Assembly (NCBI RefSeq): GCF_002090115.1
Contig: NZ_BBRK01000006.1
Span: 310,001 to 374,000 of the forward strand
Direction: 5' to 3'
Source: Demequina sp. NBRC 110054
GTDB taxonomy: Bacteria; Actinomycetota; Actinomycetes; Actinomycetales; Demequinaceae
Length of the DNA: 64,000 nucleotides
Within the stretch, counting starts at the first letter, position 1, and every line of letters starts with the position of its first letter. The translations under genes and the position numbers were made by a program. The notes under the pieces are model-generated. The model had not been told where the DNA came from and did not search any database. It worked only from the letters and a program-made list of their open reading frames with translations. Of the stretch, positions 11,352 to 20,890 are shown piece after piece.

Positions 11352-12403
11352 CCGTCATCGACCACGTCCACAAGGCGACCCCCACACAGCGGTGGGCGGG
11401 CCTCGCCGGGGCCGCGGTCGCGTGGTGGGCGCTCTACAGCGTCAACCTGCCGTTCTGGGACTGGGCGATCGGCGACGTCGTGGGCCTCGACCTCGAGTCG
11501 CGGCTGGGCTCGGGCGTCCACTTCTTCTTCTACGACACCGTGAAGATCCTGCTGCTGCTGACCGGGATCATCTTCCTCGTCACGGTGCTGCGCTCTTTCA
11601 TGTCGGTCGAGCGCACGCGCGCGATTCTCGGCGGCAAGGCCGAGGGCGTCGGCAACGTGTTCGCGGCGGGGCTCGGGGTGATCACGCCGTTCTGCTCGTG
11701 CTCGGCGGTGCCGGCGTTCATCGGCTTCGTCGCGGCGGGGGTGCCCGTGGGCGTCACGATGAGCTTCCTCATCGCGAGCCCACTGGTCAACGAGGTCGCG
11801 ATCGCCCTGCTGCTCGGCCTGTTCGGGTGGGGGCCGACGCTGCTGTACGTCGGCGCGGGCCTCACGATCGCGATCGTCGCGGGCTTGATCCTTGGCCGTA
11901 TGAAGCCCGAGCGGTGGATCGAGCCGTTCGTATTCGAGACCAAGATCGGCGGTCACGCGGTCGACCCCGGCATGTCACTCACGTGGAACGACCGGATCCA
12001 GATGGGCATCGAGGAGGTCGTCGACATCCTCAAGAAGATCTGGCCGTATCTGCTGGTCGGCATCGGCATCGGCGCCTCGATCCACGGCTGGGCGCCCGAG
12101 CAGTGGTTCGCCGAGCACGCGGGCCCCGACAACCTGTTCGCCGTGCCGCTCGCCGTGCTCCTCGGAGTGCCGCTGTACTCGAACGCCGCGGGCATCCTGC
12201 CGATGGTCGAGGCGCTGTTCGACAAGGGCCTGCCGATGGGCACGCTGCTCGCCTTCATGATGGCGACCGTCGCGCTGAGCCTTCCCGAGATGATCCTGCT
12301 GCGCCGCGTGCTCAAGCCCCAGCTGATCGGGCTGTTCATCGGCGTCGTCACCGTCGGCATCATCGCCGTCGGCTACCTGTTCAACGCCGTCATCCCCGTC
12401 TAG
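11348..12403 (+). CDS. ArsP/DUF318-type membrane permease
   Basis: 351 aa from a GTG at 11348 that overlaps the regulator's stop. Eight or more hydrophobic segments are visible. The family signature VITPFCSCSAVPAFIGFVAAGVPVG places a Cys-Ser-Cys in a membrane helix near residue 115, and a second half-repeat reads VPLYSNAAGILPMVEALF. This matches the permease family PF03773 (ArsP/SO_0444-like), which in characterised members exports organoarsenicals or other metalloids. Flanking genes (an ArsR with CVCDL, and a redox-active small thioredoxin-like protein) form a well-known cassette. Efflux of arsenic or antimony species is inferred from this context. Confidence 0.85.
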   Translation: MTVIDHVHKATPTQRWAGLAGAAVAWWALYSVNLPFWDWAIGDVVGLDLESRLGSGVHFFFYDTVKILLLLTGIIFLVTVLRSFMSVERTRAILGGKAEGVGNVFAAGLGVITPFCSCSAVPAFIGFVAAGVPVGVTMSFLIASPLVNEVAIALLLGLFGWGPTLLYVGAGLTIAIVAGLILGRMKPERWIEPFVFETKIGGHAVDPGMSLTWNDRIQMGIEEVVDILKKIWPYLLVGIGIGASIHGWAPEQWFAEHAGPDNLFAVPLAVLLGVPLYSNAAGILPMVEALFDKGLPMGTLLAFMMATVALSLPEMILLRRVLKPQLIGLFIGVVTVGIIAVGYLFNAVIPV

Positions 12404-12404
12404 C

Positions 12405-12462
12405 GACACTCACCTACCCGTCAGATGCGGCGACCATCTCACACCGACACTGACCTACCCGA
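12405..12462 (+). repeat. Direct repeat in the permease-thioredoxin gap
   Basis: CGACACTCACCTACCCG near 12405 recurs as CGACACTGACCTACCCG near 12446, with one mismatch, about 41 bp apart. It could be a duplicated leader or a pair of regulatory sites. Confidence 0.55.
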
Positions 12463-12492
12463 ACCGCACCGCCCACACGAAAGGACAGCATC

Positions 12493-12735
12493 ATGATGAA
12501 CATCAAGATCCTCGGCGCCGGCTGCGCCAACTGCGTCAACCTCGAGAAGGCCGCGCGCGAGGCCGCCACCGACCTCGGCATCGAGGCCGAGTTCGAGAAG
12601 GTCACCGACTACGGCGACATCGCGGGCTACGGCGTCATGAAGACCCCGGGCCTCGTGGTCGACGAGAAGCTCGTGATGTCGGGCCGCGTGCCCACCACAG
12701 CGCAGGTCAAGGAGATGCTCGCGCCGCTCGCGTGA
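12493..12735 (+). CDS. Small thioredoxin-like redox protein of arsenic-permease cassettes
   Basis: 80 aa, ATG at 12493 (a second ATG follows directly), with GAAAGGA upstream. It has a glutaredoxin/thioredoxin fold pattern with active site GAGCANCVNLEKAA (CxxC, about residues 10-13), the cis-Pro region VMKTPGLVVDEK, and a C-terminal helix. This matches the TIGR00412 'redox-active disulfide protein 2' family. These proteins often sit next to PF03773 permeases. A role in reducing or handing over a metalloid-thiol substrate is inference. Confidence 0.85.
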   Translation: MMNIKILGAGCANCVNLEKAAREAATDLGIEAEFEKVTDYGDIAGYGVMKTPGLVVDEKLVMSGRVPTTAQVKEMLAPLA

Positions 12736-12766
12736 GTCCGCGCCCGCCGGCCGGCCGGGCACCGAT

Positions 12767-13432
12767 CTACCGGTACCACTCCTCGTCGATCGTGGCGAGG
12801 CGCGACGGGCTCACACGCGCCCCGAGACCGTAGAACTGCTGGAAGCTCATGAGGAGCGGCCTCCACCGGTCGGGGTCGATGCGGTTCGCGTGGCCCTGCG
12901 CGCGGATCTCGGGGTGCACATGCACGCGCGAGATCGCGACGTCGAAGATCCAGGTCGGGTCCTCGTCGTGCTCGGTCCCTGCAAGCGGACGATGCGCCAC
13001 GACCCGGCCTTCCAGGTTCACTGGGCACTCGGCCACCCTGGGCGCGCCGACGGTCTCGGCGGACACGCCGGTCAGGTCGGCGTGGGCGAGCTTGTCGGGG
13101 ACGTGGCGGTAGCCCGCGGCGTGCTTGCCCTCCGGCACATCCGCGCGTCCGGTCGTGAGCGCGAGGCGGTCCACCGCGTCGACCTGATCCGCGGACGGCA
13201 GGTTGAGCACGCACTCCCCCGTCGCGAGCAGGTTGCGCGCGGTGAGCGACCGCCCTCCCATCCCGATCACCGCGGTCGAGCCGAGCCAGAAGACGGAGGA
13301 CATCGGGGCGAGGTTCGGGGCGCCGTCGGAGCCGACGGTCGCGAGCAGCACGACTGGCGTGCCGAAGTACAGGATCGCGGGGTCGATCACGTCGTGGGTG
13401 ACCGGCCGAGGCTGTGCTGTGGTGATCGTCAT
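12767..13432 (-). CDS. Flavin reductase-like FMN-binding split-barrel protein
   Basis: 221 aa from the ATG at 13432 (MTITTAQ). A GTG at 13495 would add 21 residues but has no ribosome site. The split-barrel core reads ILYFGTPVVLLATVGSDGAPNLAPMSSVFWLGSTAVIGMG, then RNLLATGECVLNLP and VAECPVNLEGRVV, typical of the flavin-reductase-like family that binds FMN. The catalytic partner is not evident. It is divergent from the MFS exporter gene with about 115 bp between, so the two could share a control region. Confidence 0.78.
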   Translation of the reverse strand: MTITTAQPRPVTHDVIDPAILYFGTPVVLLATVGSDGAPNLAPMSSVFWLGSTAVIGMGGRSLTARNLLATGECVLNLPSADQVDAVDRLALTTGRADVPEGKHAAGYRHVPDKLAHADLTGVSAETVGAPRVAECPVNLEGRVVAHRPLAGTEHDEDPTWIFDVAISRVHVHPEIRAQGHANRIDPDRWRPLLMSFQQFYGLGARVSPSRLATIDEEWYR

Positions 13433-13535
13433 GCGACCAGGGTGCGGCCGGGCGATGCGATCTGTCTGGCGGTTTTCGGACGTTGCAGTGGACACAGGAC
13501 GGCGACCGGTGCGCGCCGCCTTGGCGGCGCAGACC

Positions 13536-13541
13536 TACCCT
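13536..13541 (+). promoter_or_regulatory. Probable -10 box (TACCCT) of the MFS gene, leaderless type
   Basis: TACCCT ends 6 nt before the ATG at 13548. Only a weak GAAGG lies between, so a leaderless start is plausible. Confidence 0.45.
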
Positions 13542-13547
13542 GAAGGC

Positions 13548-15032
13548 ATGGCTGACGCCCCCGAGCCTGACGCGGAACCCGCGCCCGCGCGCCGCACGGC
13601 GGTCCCGCGCACGGGCACGCAGTCGCTCGTGCTGTGGATCGCGGTGCTGGGCTCGTTCGTGTCGTTCCTCGACGGCACCGTGGTGACGGTCGCGCTGCCC
13701 GCGATCGTCGACGAGCTCGGCGGCGGCATCACGACGCAGCAGTGGACGGTCGACGCGTACATGCTCACGCTCGGCTCGCTCATCCTGGTCGCGGGCTCGA
13801 TCTCCGACGGCTTCGGGCGGTTACGGGTGCTGCGGATCGGGCTGCTCGGCTTCGGCGCCTCCTCGCTCGTCATCGCGCTCGCGCCGACGGCCGCGGTGCT
13901 CATCGGCGCGCGGTTCGTCCAGGGCGCCGCTGGCGCGCTGCTCGTCCCCTCGAGCCTCGCGCTCATCATGACCCACTTCCGCGGGCCCGCGCAGGGCCGC
14001 GCGATCGGCACGTGGACGGGCGCGACGTCGGCCGCGATGGTCGTCGGTCCGCTGGTCGGCGGCCTGTTCGTGGACCTCGCGTCGTGGCGGCTCGCGTTCC
14101 TCATCAACGTGATCCCGATCGCGGTGACGCTGTGGCTGCTCGGCCGACTCGCACGCCACGACGAGGCCCGGGACGTGCGCAGGCCGGACGCCCGCATCGA
14201 CGTCGTGAGCGCCGCGCTCGCCGCGCTGGGCCTCGGCGGCGTGGTCGCCGCACTGATCGAGCAGCCCAACCTGGGCTGGACGGACCCGAGGATCCTCACC
14301 CTGCTCACGACCGGCATCGTCCTGCTGGCGATGTTCCTGGTGCGCCAGACGCGCGTGCCCGACCCGATGCTGCCACTGCCGCTGTTCCGCACGGGCAACG
14401 TCGCGTGGGGCAACGGCGCGACGTTCCTCATCTACGGCGCGCTGAGCCTCAACGGCTTCGTCCTGGGCGTGTACCTCCAGGAGGGGGCGGGCCTCACCGC
14501 GACGGCCGCGGGGCTCGCGAGCCTGCCGATCACGTTGATCCTCATGGCCGCCTCGTCGCGCGTCGGGGCACTGTCCGGGCGGCTCGGCCCGCGGATCTTC
14601 ATGACCGCGGGGCCGCTCACGATGGCCGTGGGCGCACTGCTGCTGCTACTCGTGGGCGACGACTTCAGCTACTGGACCCAGGTGCTGCCTGGCGTGGTCG
14701 TCTTCGGCCTCGGCCTCGCGCTCACGGTGTCGCCGCTGACGAGCGCGATCCTCGGCGCCGTCGACCCCTCGCGCTCCGGGATCGCGTCGGCCGTGAACAA
14801 CGCCGTGAGCCGCATCGCGGGGCTGATCACGGTCGCGCTGATCGGCACGATCGTGGGTGGCACGCTGGACCTCGCGGGCTTCCATCGCACGGCGCTCGTC
14901 ACCGCGGCGCTGCTCGCCGCGGGAGGGATCGTGAGCTGGATCGGCATCCGGAACCCCGCGGCGTCGGGCGACCCCGTGGGCGATGACGGCACGCCGGGCG
15001 CGCGCGACGGAGAAGGCGGCGACGGCGCCTAG
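13548..15032 (+). CDS. MFS drug exporter, DHA2 (EmrB/QacA) family
   Basis: 494 aa from the ATG at 13548; the longer in-frame start at 13203 overlaps the divergent gene and is rejected. Fourteen hydrophobic segments fit the DHA2 class. Visible motifs: VSFLDGTVVTVALPAI in TM1 (motif D1), GSISDGFGRLRVLRIGL (motif A), and FVQGAAGALLVPSSLALI with GTWTGATSAAMVVGPLVGG (motif C). It should export drugs or hydrophobic compounds using the proton gradient. The C-terminus is acidic and Gly-rich. Substrate unknown. Confidence 0.88.
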   Translation: MADAPEPDAEPAPARRTAVPRTGTQSLVLWIAVLGSFVSFLDGTVVTVALPAIVDELGGGITTQQWTVDAYMLTLGSLILVAGSISDGFGRLRVLRIGLLGFGASSLVIALAPTAAVLIGARFVQGAAGALLVPSSLALIMTHFRGPAQGRAIGTWTGATSAAMVVGPLVGGLFVDLASWRLAFLINVIPIAVTLWLLGRLARHDEARDVRRPDARIDVVSAALAALGLGGVVAALIEQPNLGWTDPRILTLLTTGIVLLAMFLVRQTRVPDPMLPLPLFRTGNVAWGNGATFLIYGALSLNGFVLGVYLQEGAGLTATAAGLASLPITLILMAASSRVGALSGRLGPRIFMTAGPLTMAVGALLLLLVGDDFSYWTQVLPGVVVFGLGLALTVSPLTSAILGAVDPSRSGIASAVNNAVSRIAGLITVALIGTIVGGTLDLAGFHRTALVTAALLAAGGIVSWIGIRNPAASGDPVGDDGTPGARDGEGGDGA

Positions 15033-15081
15033 GCTCCCGCAGGCTACGGCGCCTGGGCACTCCGCCCGGCGCGGCGCCTAG
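15023..15081 (+). repeat. Triplicated GGCGCCTRGGC motif at the end of the MFS gene
   Basis: GGCGCCTAGGC, GGCGCCTGGGC and GGCGCCTAGGC occur in direct order within about 55 bp, spanning both stop codons of convergent genes. A local slippage-type repeat; any terminator role is unclear. Confidence 0.6.
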
Positions 15082-15614
15082 GCACCCTGCTGCGTGCGCC
15101 GTCCGGTCTCGACGAAGCCGAGTCGCTCGTACAGCCGCAGCGCCCCGACATTGTCCGCGTCCACAGTGAGGCCGACATGGGTCTCGCCCGAGCGACGGAG
15201 AGCCGCTGCCGACGCCCCGAGCATCCCCGCCGCGACGCCCCGGTGCCGGTGCTCCGGCACGGTCATCACGTCGAGGAGATACGGGTAGTCGGGGGCGGTC
15301 GGACTCGGCAGCCGCCTTACCGCGATGACGGCCCCTCGGACCTCGCCCTCGGCCGTCAGCGCCAGGGGCGACGCCTCGGGAACCAGCTCGCCCCACACCC
15401 CCGCGCGATACTCCGCGGCGAGCGCGTCGAGGGCCGCACGGGACTCGAACGGCGGCAGCGGCGGATAGACCTCCCACGCGAGATCCATGAGCCAGTCCAG
15501 GTCGTCGAGCGAGACCGGTCGCGTGAGCGGTGCCTCGGGGGCGCCCGCGAGGACGTCGCCCAGCGCGGCGCGCATGTGGATGCGCTCGTAGGACTCGCCC
15601 GGTTCGGCCGTCAC
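15078..15614 (-). CDS. GNAT-family N-acetyltransferase (tandem copy 2)
   Basis: 178 aa from a GTG at 15614 that overlaps the stop of the upstream paralogue as GTGA. The GNAT fold is seen in LDVMTVPEHRHRGVAAGMLGASAAAL (acetyl-CoA-binding R-x-x-G-x-A near residue 123) and NVGALRLYERLGFVETGRR at the C-terminus. About half the residues match the upstream gene in the same order (DLDWLMDLAWEVYPPLPPF versus DLEWQSELAWEVYPRRHPF), showing a tandem duplication. Acceptor substrate unknown. Confidence 0.85.
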   Translation of the reverse strand: MTAEPGESYERIHMRAALGDVLAGAPEAPLTRPVSLDDLDWLMDLAWEVYPPLPPFESRAALDALAAEYRAGVWGELVPEASPLALTAEGEVRGAVIAVRRLPSPTAPDYPYLLDVMTVPEHRHRGVAAGMLGASAAALRRSGETHVGLTVDADNVGALRLYERLGFVETGRRTQQGA

Positions 15615-16138
15615 GCGGGCACCCTGCCGATCTCCGTGAACCCGAGCGACTCGTACAGCGCGATCGCCGACGGGTTGTCGTCGTCGACCGTGAGGGCGAT
15701 CTCGATCTCGCCGTCGGCGAGCAGCGCAGCCGCGGCCGCCCCGAGCAGCCCCGCCGCGATGCCTTGGCGCCGGAACTCGGGCGCGGTGATGACGTTGATG
15801 ACGTAGGGGCAGTCGGGCAGGTCGAACTTCGGCACGCGGCGGATGGTCGCGACGAAGCCCCTGACCCTGCCGTCGTCCGTCTCAGCGACAGGCGACGCCT
15901 CGGGCACGAGCTCGCCCCACTCCCCCGCGCGCATCTCCGCGTTCAGCGCCTCGACGGCTTCCCACGAGGCGAACGGGTGGCGCCGCGGGTAGACCTCCCA
16001 TGCGAGCTCGCTCTGCCACTCGAGGTCGTCCATCGAGCCCGGACGATGCGACGGCGGGGTGGGCGCGGAGGCGGCCACGTCGGCCAGGCTCGCCTGCATG
16101 CGGATCCTCATGCGCTGCTGCACCATGCGTCCCAGCAT
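15611..16138 (-). CDS. GNAT-family N-acetyltransferase (tandem copy 1)
   Basis: 175 aa from the ATG at 16138; an in-frame ATG at 16126 is a fair alternative, as neither has a strong ribosome site. GNAT motifs: INVITAPEFRRQGIAAGLLGAAAAAL and NPSAIALYESLGFTEIGR. It is first in a translationally coupled pair with its paralogue. The two share the WGELVPEASP segment but differ in the presumed acceptor region, so they may act on different substrates. Confidence 0.85.
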   Translation of the reverse strand: MLGRMVQQRMRIRMQASLADVAASAPTPPSHRPGSMDDLEWQSELAWEVYPRRHPFASWEAVEALNAEMRAGEWGELVPEASPVAETDDGRVRGFVATIRRVPKFDLPDCPYVINVITAPEFRRQGIAAGLLGAAAAALLADGEIEIALTVDDDNPSAIALYESLGFTEIGRVPA

Positions 16139-16146
16139 GGCATCGC

Positions 16147-18621
16147 TCAGCCGCGCGAGCGCCTCCGACGCACGACGAGCACCGCCGCGCCTGCCACCAG
16201 GAGCGCCGCTGCGCCGAGAGCGATGAGCTGCGCACCGTCGGCGCCCGTGGAGGCGAGCGCATCGTCCGTCGTGCTGTCAGAACCCGACACGCGCTGGTCG
16301 CCCTCCGCATCATCCGACGCATCATCCGCATCAACGACAGCCGCTTCGACCGAGAGCGACTGCCAGCCGACCACCGTGCCGTCGGCCGCATACAGGACGA
16401 TGCGGTGCTCGCCGAGGTCTGCGTCGCTGGGCACCGTCACGGCGTAGCTCCCGGCGGACAAGATGACGGGCGTCGACATCATGACCACGTGGGTGCCGTC
16501 GGCCGAGCCGGCGTGGTCACATCCCTCGGGGGTCACGACGAGCGCGTCGCCAGGCGCGACCTCGCTCACCTGCTCGCCGTCAGGGGTGCACACCGCGATG
16601 CCGCCTTCGGCCAGGCCTTCGAGGTCGGACTCGTACGCCTCGAACGACACGGCCGTCAGTGTCGCGGACGCCTCGAGCGGAGTCGCCAGGCCCTCGGCGG
16701 TCGCCTTCGCGGCGAACAGCACCTGCAGGCGCGCGTAGTCCTCCGCCGTGATCACGTGCGTGTAGGTGTGCGTTTCCGAGTCTCCCGCGGCCAGCGTCGA
16801 CGCGAAGCCCGGCAGAAGTCCGGTCACGTCAGCGCCCGTGCCGTCTTCCACGGCGATACCGGTCAACGCGTACGCGCCGGTGTTGGCGAGCGTCACGGTG
16901 ACCGTCGCGGTCTCGCCGATCGACGGCGTGCCGTCGCCGTTCGAGTCCACATAGGTCGCGTCGAGGTCGAGCGACGAGGCGGGAGCCACGTACGCGCCCG
17001 TGGTGATGGTCATGGCATCCGCCGACAACTGGAGGGGGATCCCATCGATCGCTCCGATCACCTCGACTGCCGCGCTGTAGTCCAGCGTGCCGCGGGCCTC
17101 GTCCGCGGCGGTCAGCTCGTAGGTCACCGACCCACTGGCCACGTCTCCGGCGACGAGCGTCTCGCCGATCGACGTGCCGCCGAGGATCGAGGCGTCGGAG
17201 CCGGCCCCATCGGCCAGAGTGCCGACGGTGATCGCCTGCTCCGAGTCCTCCCCGTTCGTCACCGTGTAGTCGTAGAAGACTTCCTCACCGGCCTGCCCGA
17301 TACCGTCGCCGTTCGTGTCCTGCAGGATCGGGGTCACCATCATCGAGCCGTAGGTGACGAGGTCGCGCAGGACCACGGTCTCCGTCATCAGGCGCAGGTC
17401 GTCGCCTCCCTCGGGGAACTGCGCCTCCAGGGTGGGGCTGGTCTGTGCCGCTCCGAGATAGAACGTGAGGGTCACCCAGCCGCGGTCCATATCGCTCGAA
17501 GAGATCGTGTAGGTGTCCAGATTGCCGCCGTCGGAGGTCAGGTCGGCCGCTTCCACCGAGCCGGACGGCAGGCTGTCGCCGGGAACGAGATTGGCGCCGT
17601 ACCTGACCGTCACCCCGCTGCCGACGGCGTTGTAGCCGATTCCGACAGCGGGGAGGGTCACCGTGCCCGTGTTCGTCATCGAGTAGGTGTAGTCGATCAG
17701 GTCGCCCGCCTCGATCTCGCCCGGCGTCAGCTCGGCACCCGTGGTCTGGTCGTGAACCACGACGTCGACGTCGGCGTCGAACGACTGCGCGAACGGCTCG
17801 GTCACGGCGAGCGGCGTGTCGACTGTCGCGGTGCCGGTGGCCTCCCGCATCGAATCGACGCCCGGCGCCTCCCAGTCGATGCTCTCGTCGCCCAGGTCGA
17901 TCGACCCGGCTTCCATGTCGGCATACGTGACGGTGTGCCACGCTCCGTAGAGCGTCGCCGACGTACCCGGCGCCAGACCGCTGACCATCGAATGGGTACC
18001 CGAAGCCGGGATGTCGATGACGGCGTCGCTGTCGTTCGTCACGGTGAAGACGTACCGCACCTCGTCACCCTGCACCGCGGCGTCGGCAACGGATCCGCCC
18101 CCCTCGTCGTATTCCACCGCGGCCACGACGTCAAGCGGCTCCGTGACGAGCGTGAGGCTCGGGGACTCCACCGCGAGGACGACTTCCGCACCATCATCGA
18201 TCTGGTACTCGTATGTCGACGCGGTTGATCCTCCAAGGAGGAAGTTGCCCAGGACGTCCACGTCCTTGGCGACGGCCGGGGCGACGGCGGTGTAGGTGCG
18301 GGACTCGCCCGGCGCCACGTGCGCGCTCAGCCCGAAGCCCGTCGAGTTGCTGTGGAACTCGGCGTACGTCACCGTCCCCGGCGCGGTGGCGGCGACCGTG
18401 ACAGTGATGTCGACCCGGTACTTGTCGCCGACGTCCAGGTTGCCGTCGCCGTTCACGTCGTTGTAGATGCTCACGTTGGCGTACGAGACGGTGACGTCGT
18501 CGTCCGAGCCTGCGGCGGCGTTGGCGACGGGCGCGTACGCGATCGCGCCGACGATGGCTGCGACAAGTGCGAGCACGACGACGTGCGCACGAGAGCGAGT
18601 GGACGTGATGTTCCTCAGCAT
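16147..18621 (-). CDS. Sortase-anchored (LAxTG) surface protein with DUF11-like repeats
   Basis: About 824 aa from the ATG at 18621 (GAGGAAG just upstream); an ATG at 18639 would add six residues. Signal peptide: basic RNITSTRSRAH, then a hydrophobic core ending VANAA. The body consists of repeated beta-sandwich modules marked by calcium-like DVNGDGNLDVGD, DTNGDGIGQAGE and DSNGDGTPSIGE motifs, as in DUF11/DUF7507-like adhesin repeats. The C-terminus is a sorting signal: LASTGADG, a hydrophobic helix (LIALGAAALLVAGAAVLVV) and RRRRSRG. LAxTG is the class E sortase motif common in high-G+C actinobacteria; no sortase gene is in the window. Probably a wall-anchored adhesin or stalk. One module resembles the end of the nuclease at the left edge. 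Confidence 0.85.
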   Translation of the reverse strand: MLRNITSTRSRAHVVVLALVAAIVGAIAYAPVANAAAGSDDDVTVSYANVSIYNDVNGDGNLDVGDKYRVDITVTVAATAPGTVTYAEFHSNSTGFGLSAHVAPGESRTYTAVAPAVAKDVDVLGNFLLGGSTASTYEYQIDDGAEVVLAVESPSLTLVTEPLDVVAAVEYDEGGGSVADAAVQGDEVRYVFTVTNDSDAVIDIPASGTHSMVSGLAPGTSATLYGAWHTVTYADMEAGSIDLGDESIDWEAPGVDSMREATGTATVDTPLAVTEPFAQSFDADVDVVVHDQTTGAELTPGEIEAGDLIDYTYSMTNTGTVTLPAVGIGYNAVGSGVTVRYGANLVPGDSLPSGSVEAADLTSDGGNLDTYTISSSDMDRGWVTLTFYLGAAQTSPTLEAQFPEGGDDLRLMTETVVLRDLVTYGSMMVTPILQDTNGDGIGQAGEEVFYDYTVTNGEDSEQAITVGTLADGAGSDASILGGTSIGETLVAGDVASGSVTYELTAADEARGTLDYSAAVEVIGAIDGIPLQLSADAMTITTGAYVAPASSLDLDATYVDSNGDGTPSIGETATVTVTLANTGAYALTGIAVEDGTGADVTGLLPGFASTLAAGDSETHTYTHVITAEDYARLQVLFAAKATAEGLATPLEASATLTAVSFEAYESDLEGLAEGGIAVCTPDGEQVSEVAPGDALVVTPEGCDHAGSADGTHVVMMSTPVILSAGSYAVTVPSDADLGEHRIVLYAADGTVVGWQSLSVEAAVVDADDASDDAEGDQRVSGSDSTTDDALASTGADGAQLIALGAAALLVAGAAVLVVRRRRSRG

Positions 18622-18693
18622 GACTTCCTCGATGACCATCCCGTGGTTGACTCCTCACACCACCAGCGGCACTGAGGGACAGGACTGCATGCC

Positions 18694-18722
18694 AACGTAA
18701 TGCAACCCGGCGTCCCGTTCAA
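18694..18722 (-). promoter_or_regulatory. Probable promoter of the LAxTG surface-protein gene
   Basis: On the minus strand TTGAAC (18717-18722) and TACGTT (18694-18699) are 17 bp apart, a good -35/-10 pair about 70 bp before the start. The surrounding stretch is noticeably A/T-richer than the genome. Confidence 0.55.
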
Positions 18723-18946
18723 GCAATTTCGCACATCCCGAACCACTTATTTCGCCAGAGCATGTGCCAGGGGCTTCATTCAGGCATCCTCCGACGCTGG
18801 CTCTTCGCCGGCACACACCCTGAGCACGACCCAGGGACGCGATCCTGCCTGGGGAGGAGGGCGCCGCTCGCACCACGGACGTACCATCGAAGCAGCCCCA
18901 GGCAGGCACTGGAATCACCGCCGGCCCCGACAGATCGGACATCGAC

Positions 18947-19177
18947 ATGGCCAAGACGACCGCTCCGCTGCCGATGAAGGACACCTTCATCACGTACATC
19001 CTGTGGTTCTTCCTGGGCGTCTTCGGCGTGCACCAGTTCTACATGGGCAAGATCGGCCGCGGCATCCTCTACCTGCTCACCGCGGGCGTCTTCGGCATCA
19101 TGGTGATCTGGGACCTGTTCACGATCCCTGCCCAGGTGCGCCAGGTCAACGCCCAGCGCGCGGCGGGCATCCGCTGA
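18947..19177 (+). CDS. TM2-domain membrane protein
   Basis: 76 aa. Two membrane helices (FITYILWFFLGVFGVHQFYMG and ILYLLTAGVFGIMVIWDLF) flank the family signature GxHxFYxGKxxxGxxxL, here GVHQFYMGKIGRGILYLLT. This is a complete, minimal TM2 protein; the biochemical role of the family is unknown. It is divergent from the surface-protein gene, with about 300 bp between them that hold no other gene. Confidence 0.85.
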   Translation: MAKTTAPLPMKDTFITYILWFFLGVFGVHQFYMGKIGRGILYLLTAGVFGIMVIWDLFTIPAQVRQVNAQRAAGIR

Positions 19178-19201
19178 CTCTGCGGCGGCCTTCGCCGTAC
19201 A

Positions 19202-19229
19202 CACCTGCACGCACCTGAGACAGGTGTGA
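19202..19229. terminator. Hairpin after the TM2 gene
   Basis: ACACCTG near 19201 pairs with CAGGTGT near 19221, between convergent genes. No T-tract, so only a possible terminator. Confidence 0.35.
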
Positions 19230-19309
19230 CGAACGGGACGTCAGCGGTTCCTCACGAGCACCTCAGGGCACACGAGTCACACGTGCGTGCAGAAGTGCAC
19301 ACTCCCCGC

Positions 19310-20824
19310 TCAGTCGACGTCGTCGTCCACCCAGTCAAGGGTGCGCGCCACGGCCTTGCGCCAGTTGCGGTAGAGCCGGTCGACCTTGTCCTGGGGCATC
19401 TGCGGCTCCCAGCGCTCGTCCTCCTGCCAGTTGGCGCGGAGCTCGTCGAGCGAGGCCCAGTAGCCGACGGCGAGGCCCGCGACGTAGGCGGCGCCGAGCG
19501 CGGTGGTCTCCGACACGACGGGCCGGACCACGTCGATGCCGAGGATGTCCGCCTGGAACTGCATGAGCAGCTCGTTGACGGTCATGCCGCCGTCGACCGC
19601 AAGCGTCTGCACGTGCGCGCCCATGTCGGCCTCGACCGCCTCGAGGACGTCGCGGGTCTGATACGCGGTCGCCTCGAGCACCGCGCGCGCGAGGTGGCCG
19701 CGCGTGACGTAGCTGGTCAGGCCGACGATCACTCCCCTCGCGTCGGACCTCCAGTACGGCGCGAACAGCCCCGAGAAGGCGGGCACGAAGTACGCGCCGC
19801 CGTTGTCGGGGACCGTCGCGGCTTGGCTCTCGATCTCGGAGGCCGAGGAGATCATCCCGAGGCTGTCGCGCACCCATTGGACGAGCGCGCCGGTGACCGC
19901 CACGGAGCCTTCGAGGGCATAGTGCGCAGGCGCGTCGCCGAGCCGGTACGCGACCGTCGTGAGCAGTCCGTGCTCGCTCAGCACCCGCTCGGTCCCCGTG
20001 CCCACGAGGATGAAGCTGCCGGTGCCGTACGTGCTCTTCGACTCCCCCTCGTCGAAAGCCGCCTGACCGAAGGTCGCGGCCTGCTGGTCGCCGAGGATCC
20101 CCGCGATCGGCACGTCGCGCAGCAGCGAGTGCCCACCGACCACCCCGTAGACCTCGGACGACGACCTGATCTCGGGCAGCATCGCGCGCGGGATGTCGAA
20201 GTCGCTCAGCATCGGCTCGCTCCAGTCGAGCGTCTCGAGGTCCATGAGAAGGGTGCGCGATGCGTTGGTCACGTCGGTGACGTGGAGGCCACCGTCGACG
20301 CCGCCCGTGAGGTTCCACACGAGCCATGAGTCCGTGGTGCCGAACAGCAGCTGCCCCGCCTCCGCCTTGTCGCGCGCGCCGGGCACGTTGTCGAGGATCC
20401 AGCAGATCTTGGTCGCGGAGAAGTACGTCGCGAGCGGCAGGCCGGTGATCTCGCGGTAGCGACCGACCCCGCCGTCCTCCGCGAGCCGGTCGACGCACGG
20501 CTGGGTGCGGGTGTCCTGCCACACGATCGCGGGGTATACGGGCTCGCCGGTCGTGCGGTCCCACACCACGGCAGTCTCGCGCTGGTTGGTGATCCCTACG
20601 GCGACGAGGTCGAGGCGCGTGAGGTCGGCGGTCGCGAGCGCCTCAGCGATGACGCGCCTGGTGTTCGCCCAGATCTCGAGGGGGTCGTGCTCCACCCAGC
20701 CGGGACGTGGCGTGCTCTGGCGGTGCTCGAGCTGCCCCGACGAGACGATCGAGCCCGTGCGGTCGAAGATCATGGCGCGCGTCGACGTGGTGCCCTGGTC
20801 GATCGCCATCACGAAGCGATCCAT
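19310..20824 (-). CDS. glpK: Glycerol kinase
   Basis: 504 aa from the ATG at 20824 ([21 protein letters not shown]); a GTG at 20836 is less likely. It phosphorylates glycerol to glycerol-3-phosphate with ATP. FGGY-family motifs are intact: DQGTTSTR at the N-terminus, [31 protein letters not shown], the [12 protein letters not shown] phosphate loop, and [22 protein letters not shown] near the C-terminus. The length is normal. It follows glpD by 66 bp on the same strand, so the two form a glycerol catabolic operon. No glpF transporter or regulator lies nearby. Confidence 0.96.
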   Translation of the reverse strand: MDRFVMAIDQGTTSTRAMIFDRTGSIVSSGQLEHRQSTPRPGWVEHDPLEIWANTRRVIAEALATADLTRLDLVAVGITNQRETAVVWDRTTGEPVYPAIVWQDTRTQPCVDRLAEDGGVGRYREITGLPLATYFSATKICWILDNVPGARDKAEAGQLLFGTTDSWLVWNLTGGVDGGLHVTDVTNASRTLLMDLETLDWSEPMLSDFDIPRAMLPEIRSSSEVYGVVGGHSLLRDVPIAGILGDQQAATFGQAAFDEGESKSTYGTGSFILVGTGTERVLSEHGLLTTVAYRLGDAPAHYALEGSVAVTGALVQWVRDSLGMISSASEIESQAATVPDNGGAYFVPAFSGLFAPYWRSDARGVIVGLTSYVTRGHLARAVLEATAYQTRDVLEAVEADMGAHVQTLAVDGGMTVNELLMQFQADILGIDVVRPVVSETTALGAAYVAGLAVGYWASLDELRANWQEDERWEPQMPQDKVDRLYRNWRKAVARTLDWVDDDVD

Positions 20825-20890
20825 TCCTGCCCCCACGCGCGGCTGCCGATCAGCGATGGCGCACCGCCGCGTGCGCCGTCGAACGTTGAC

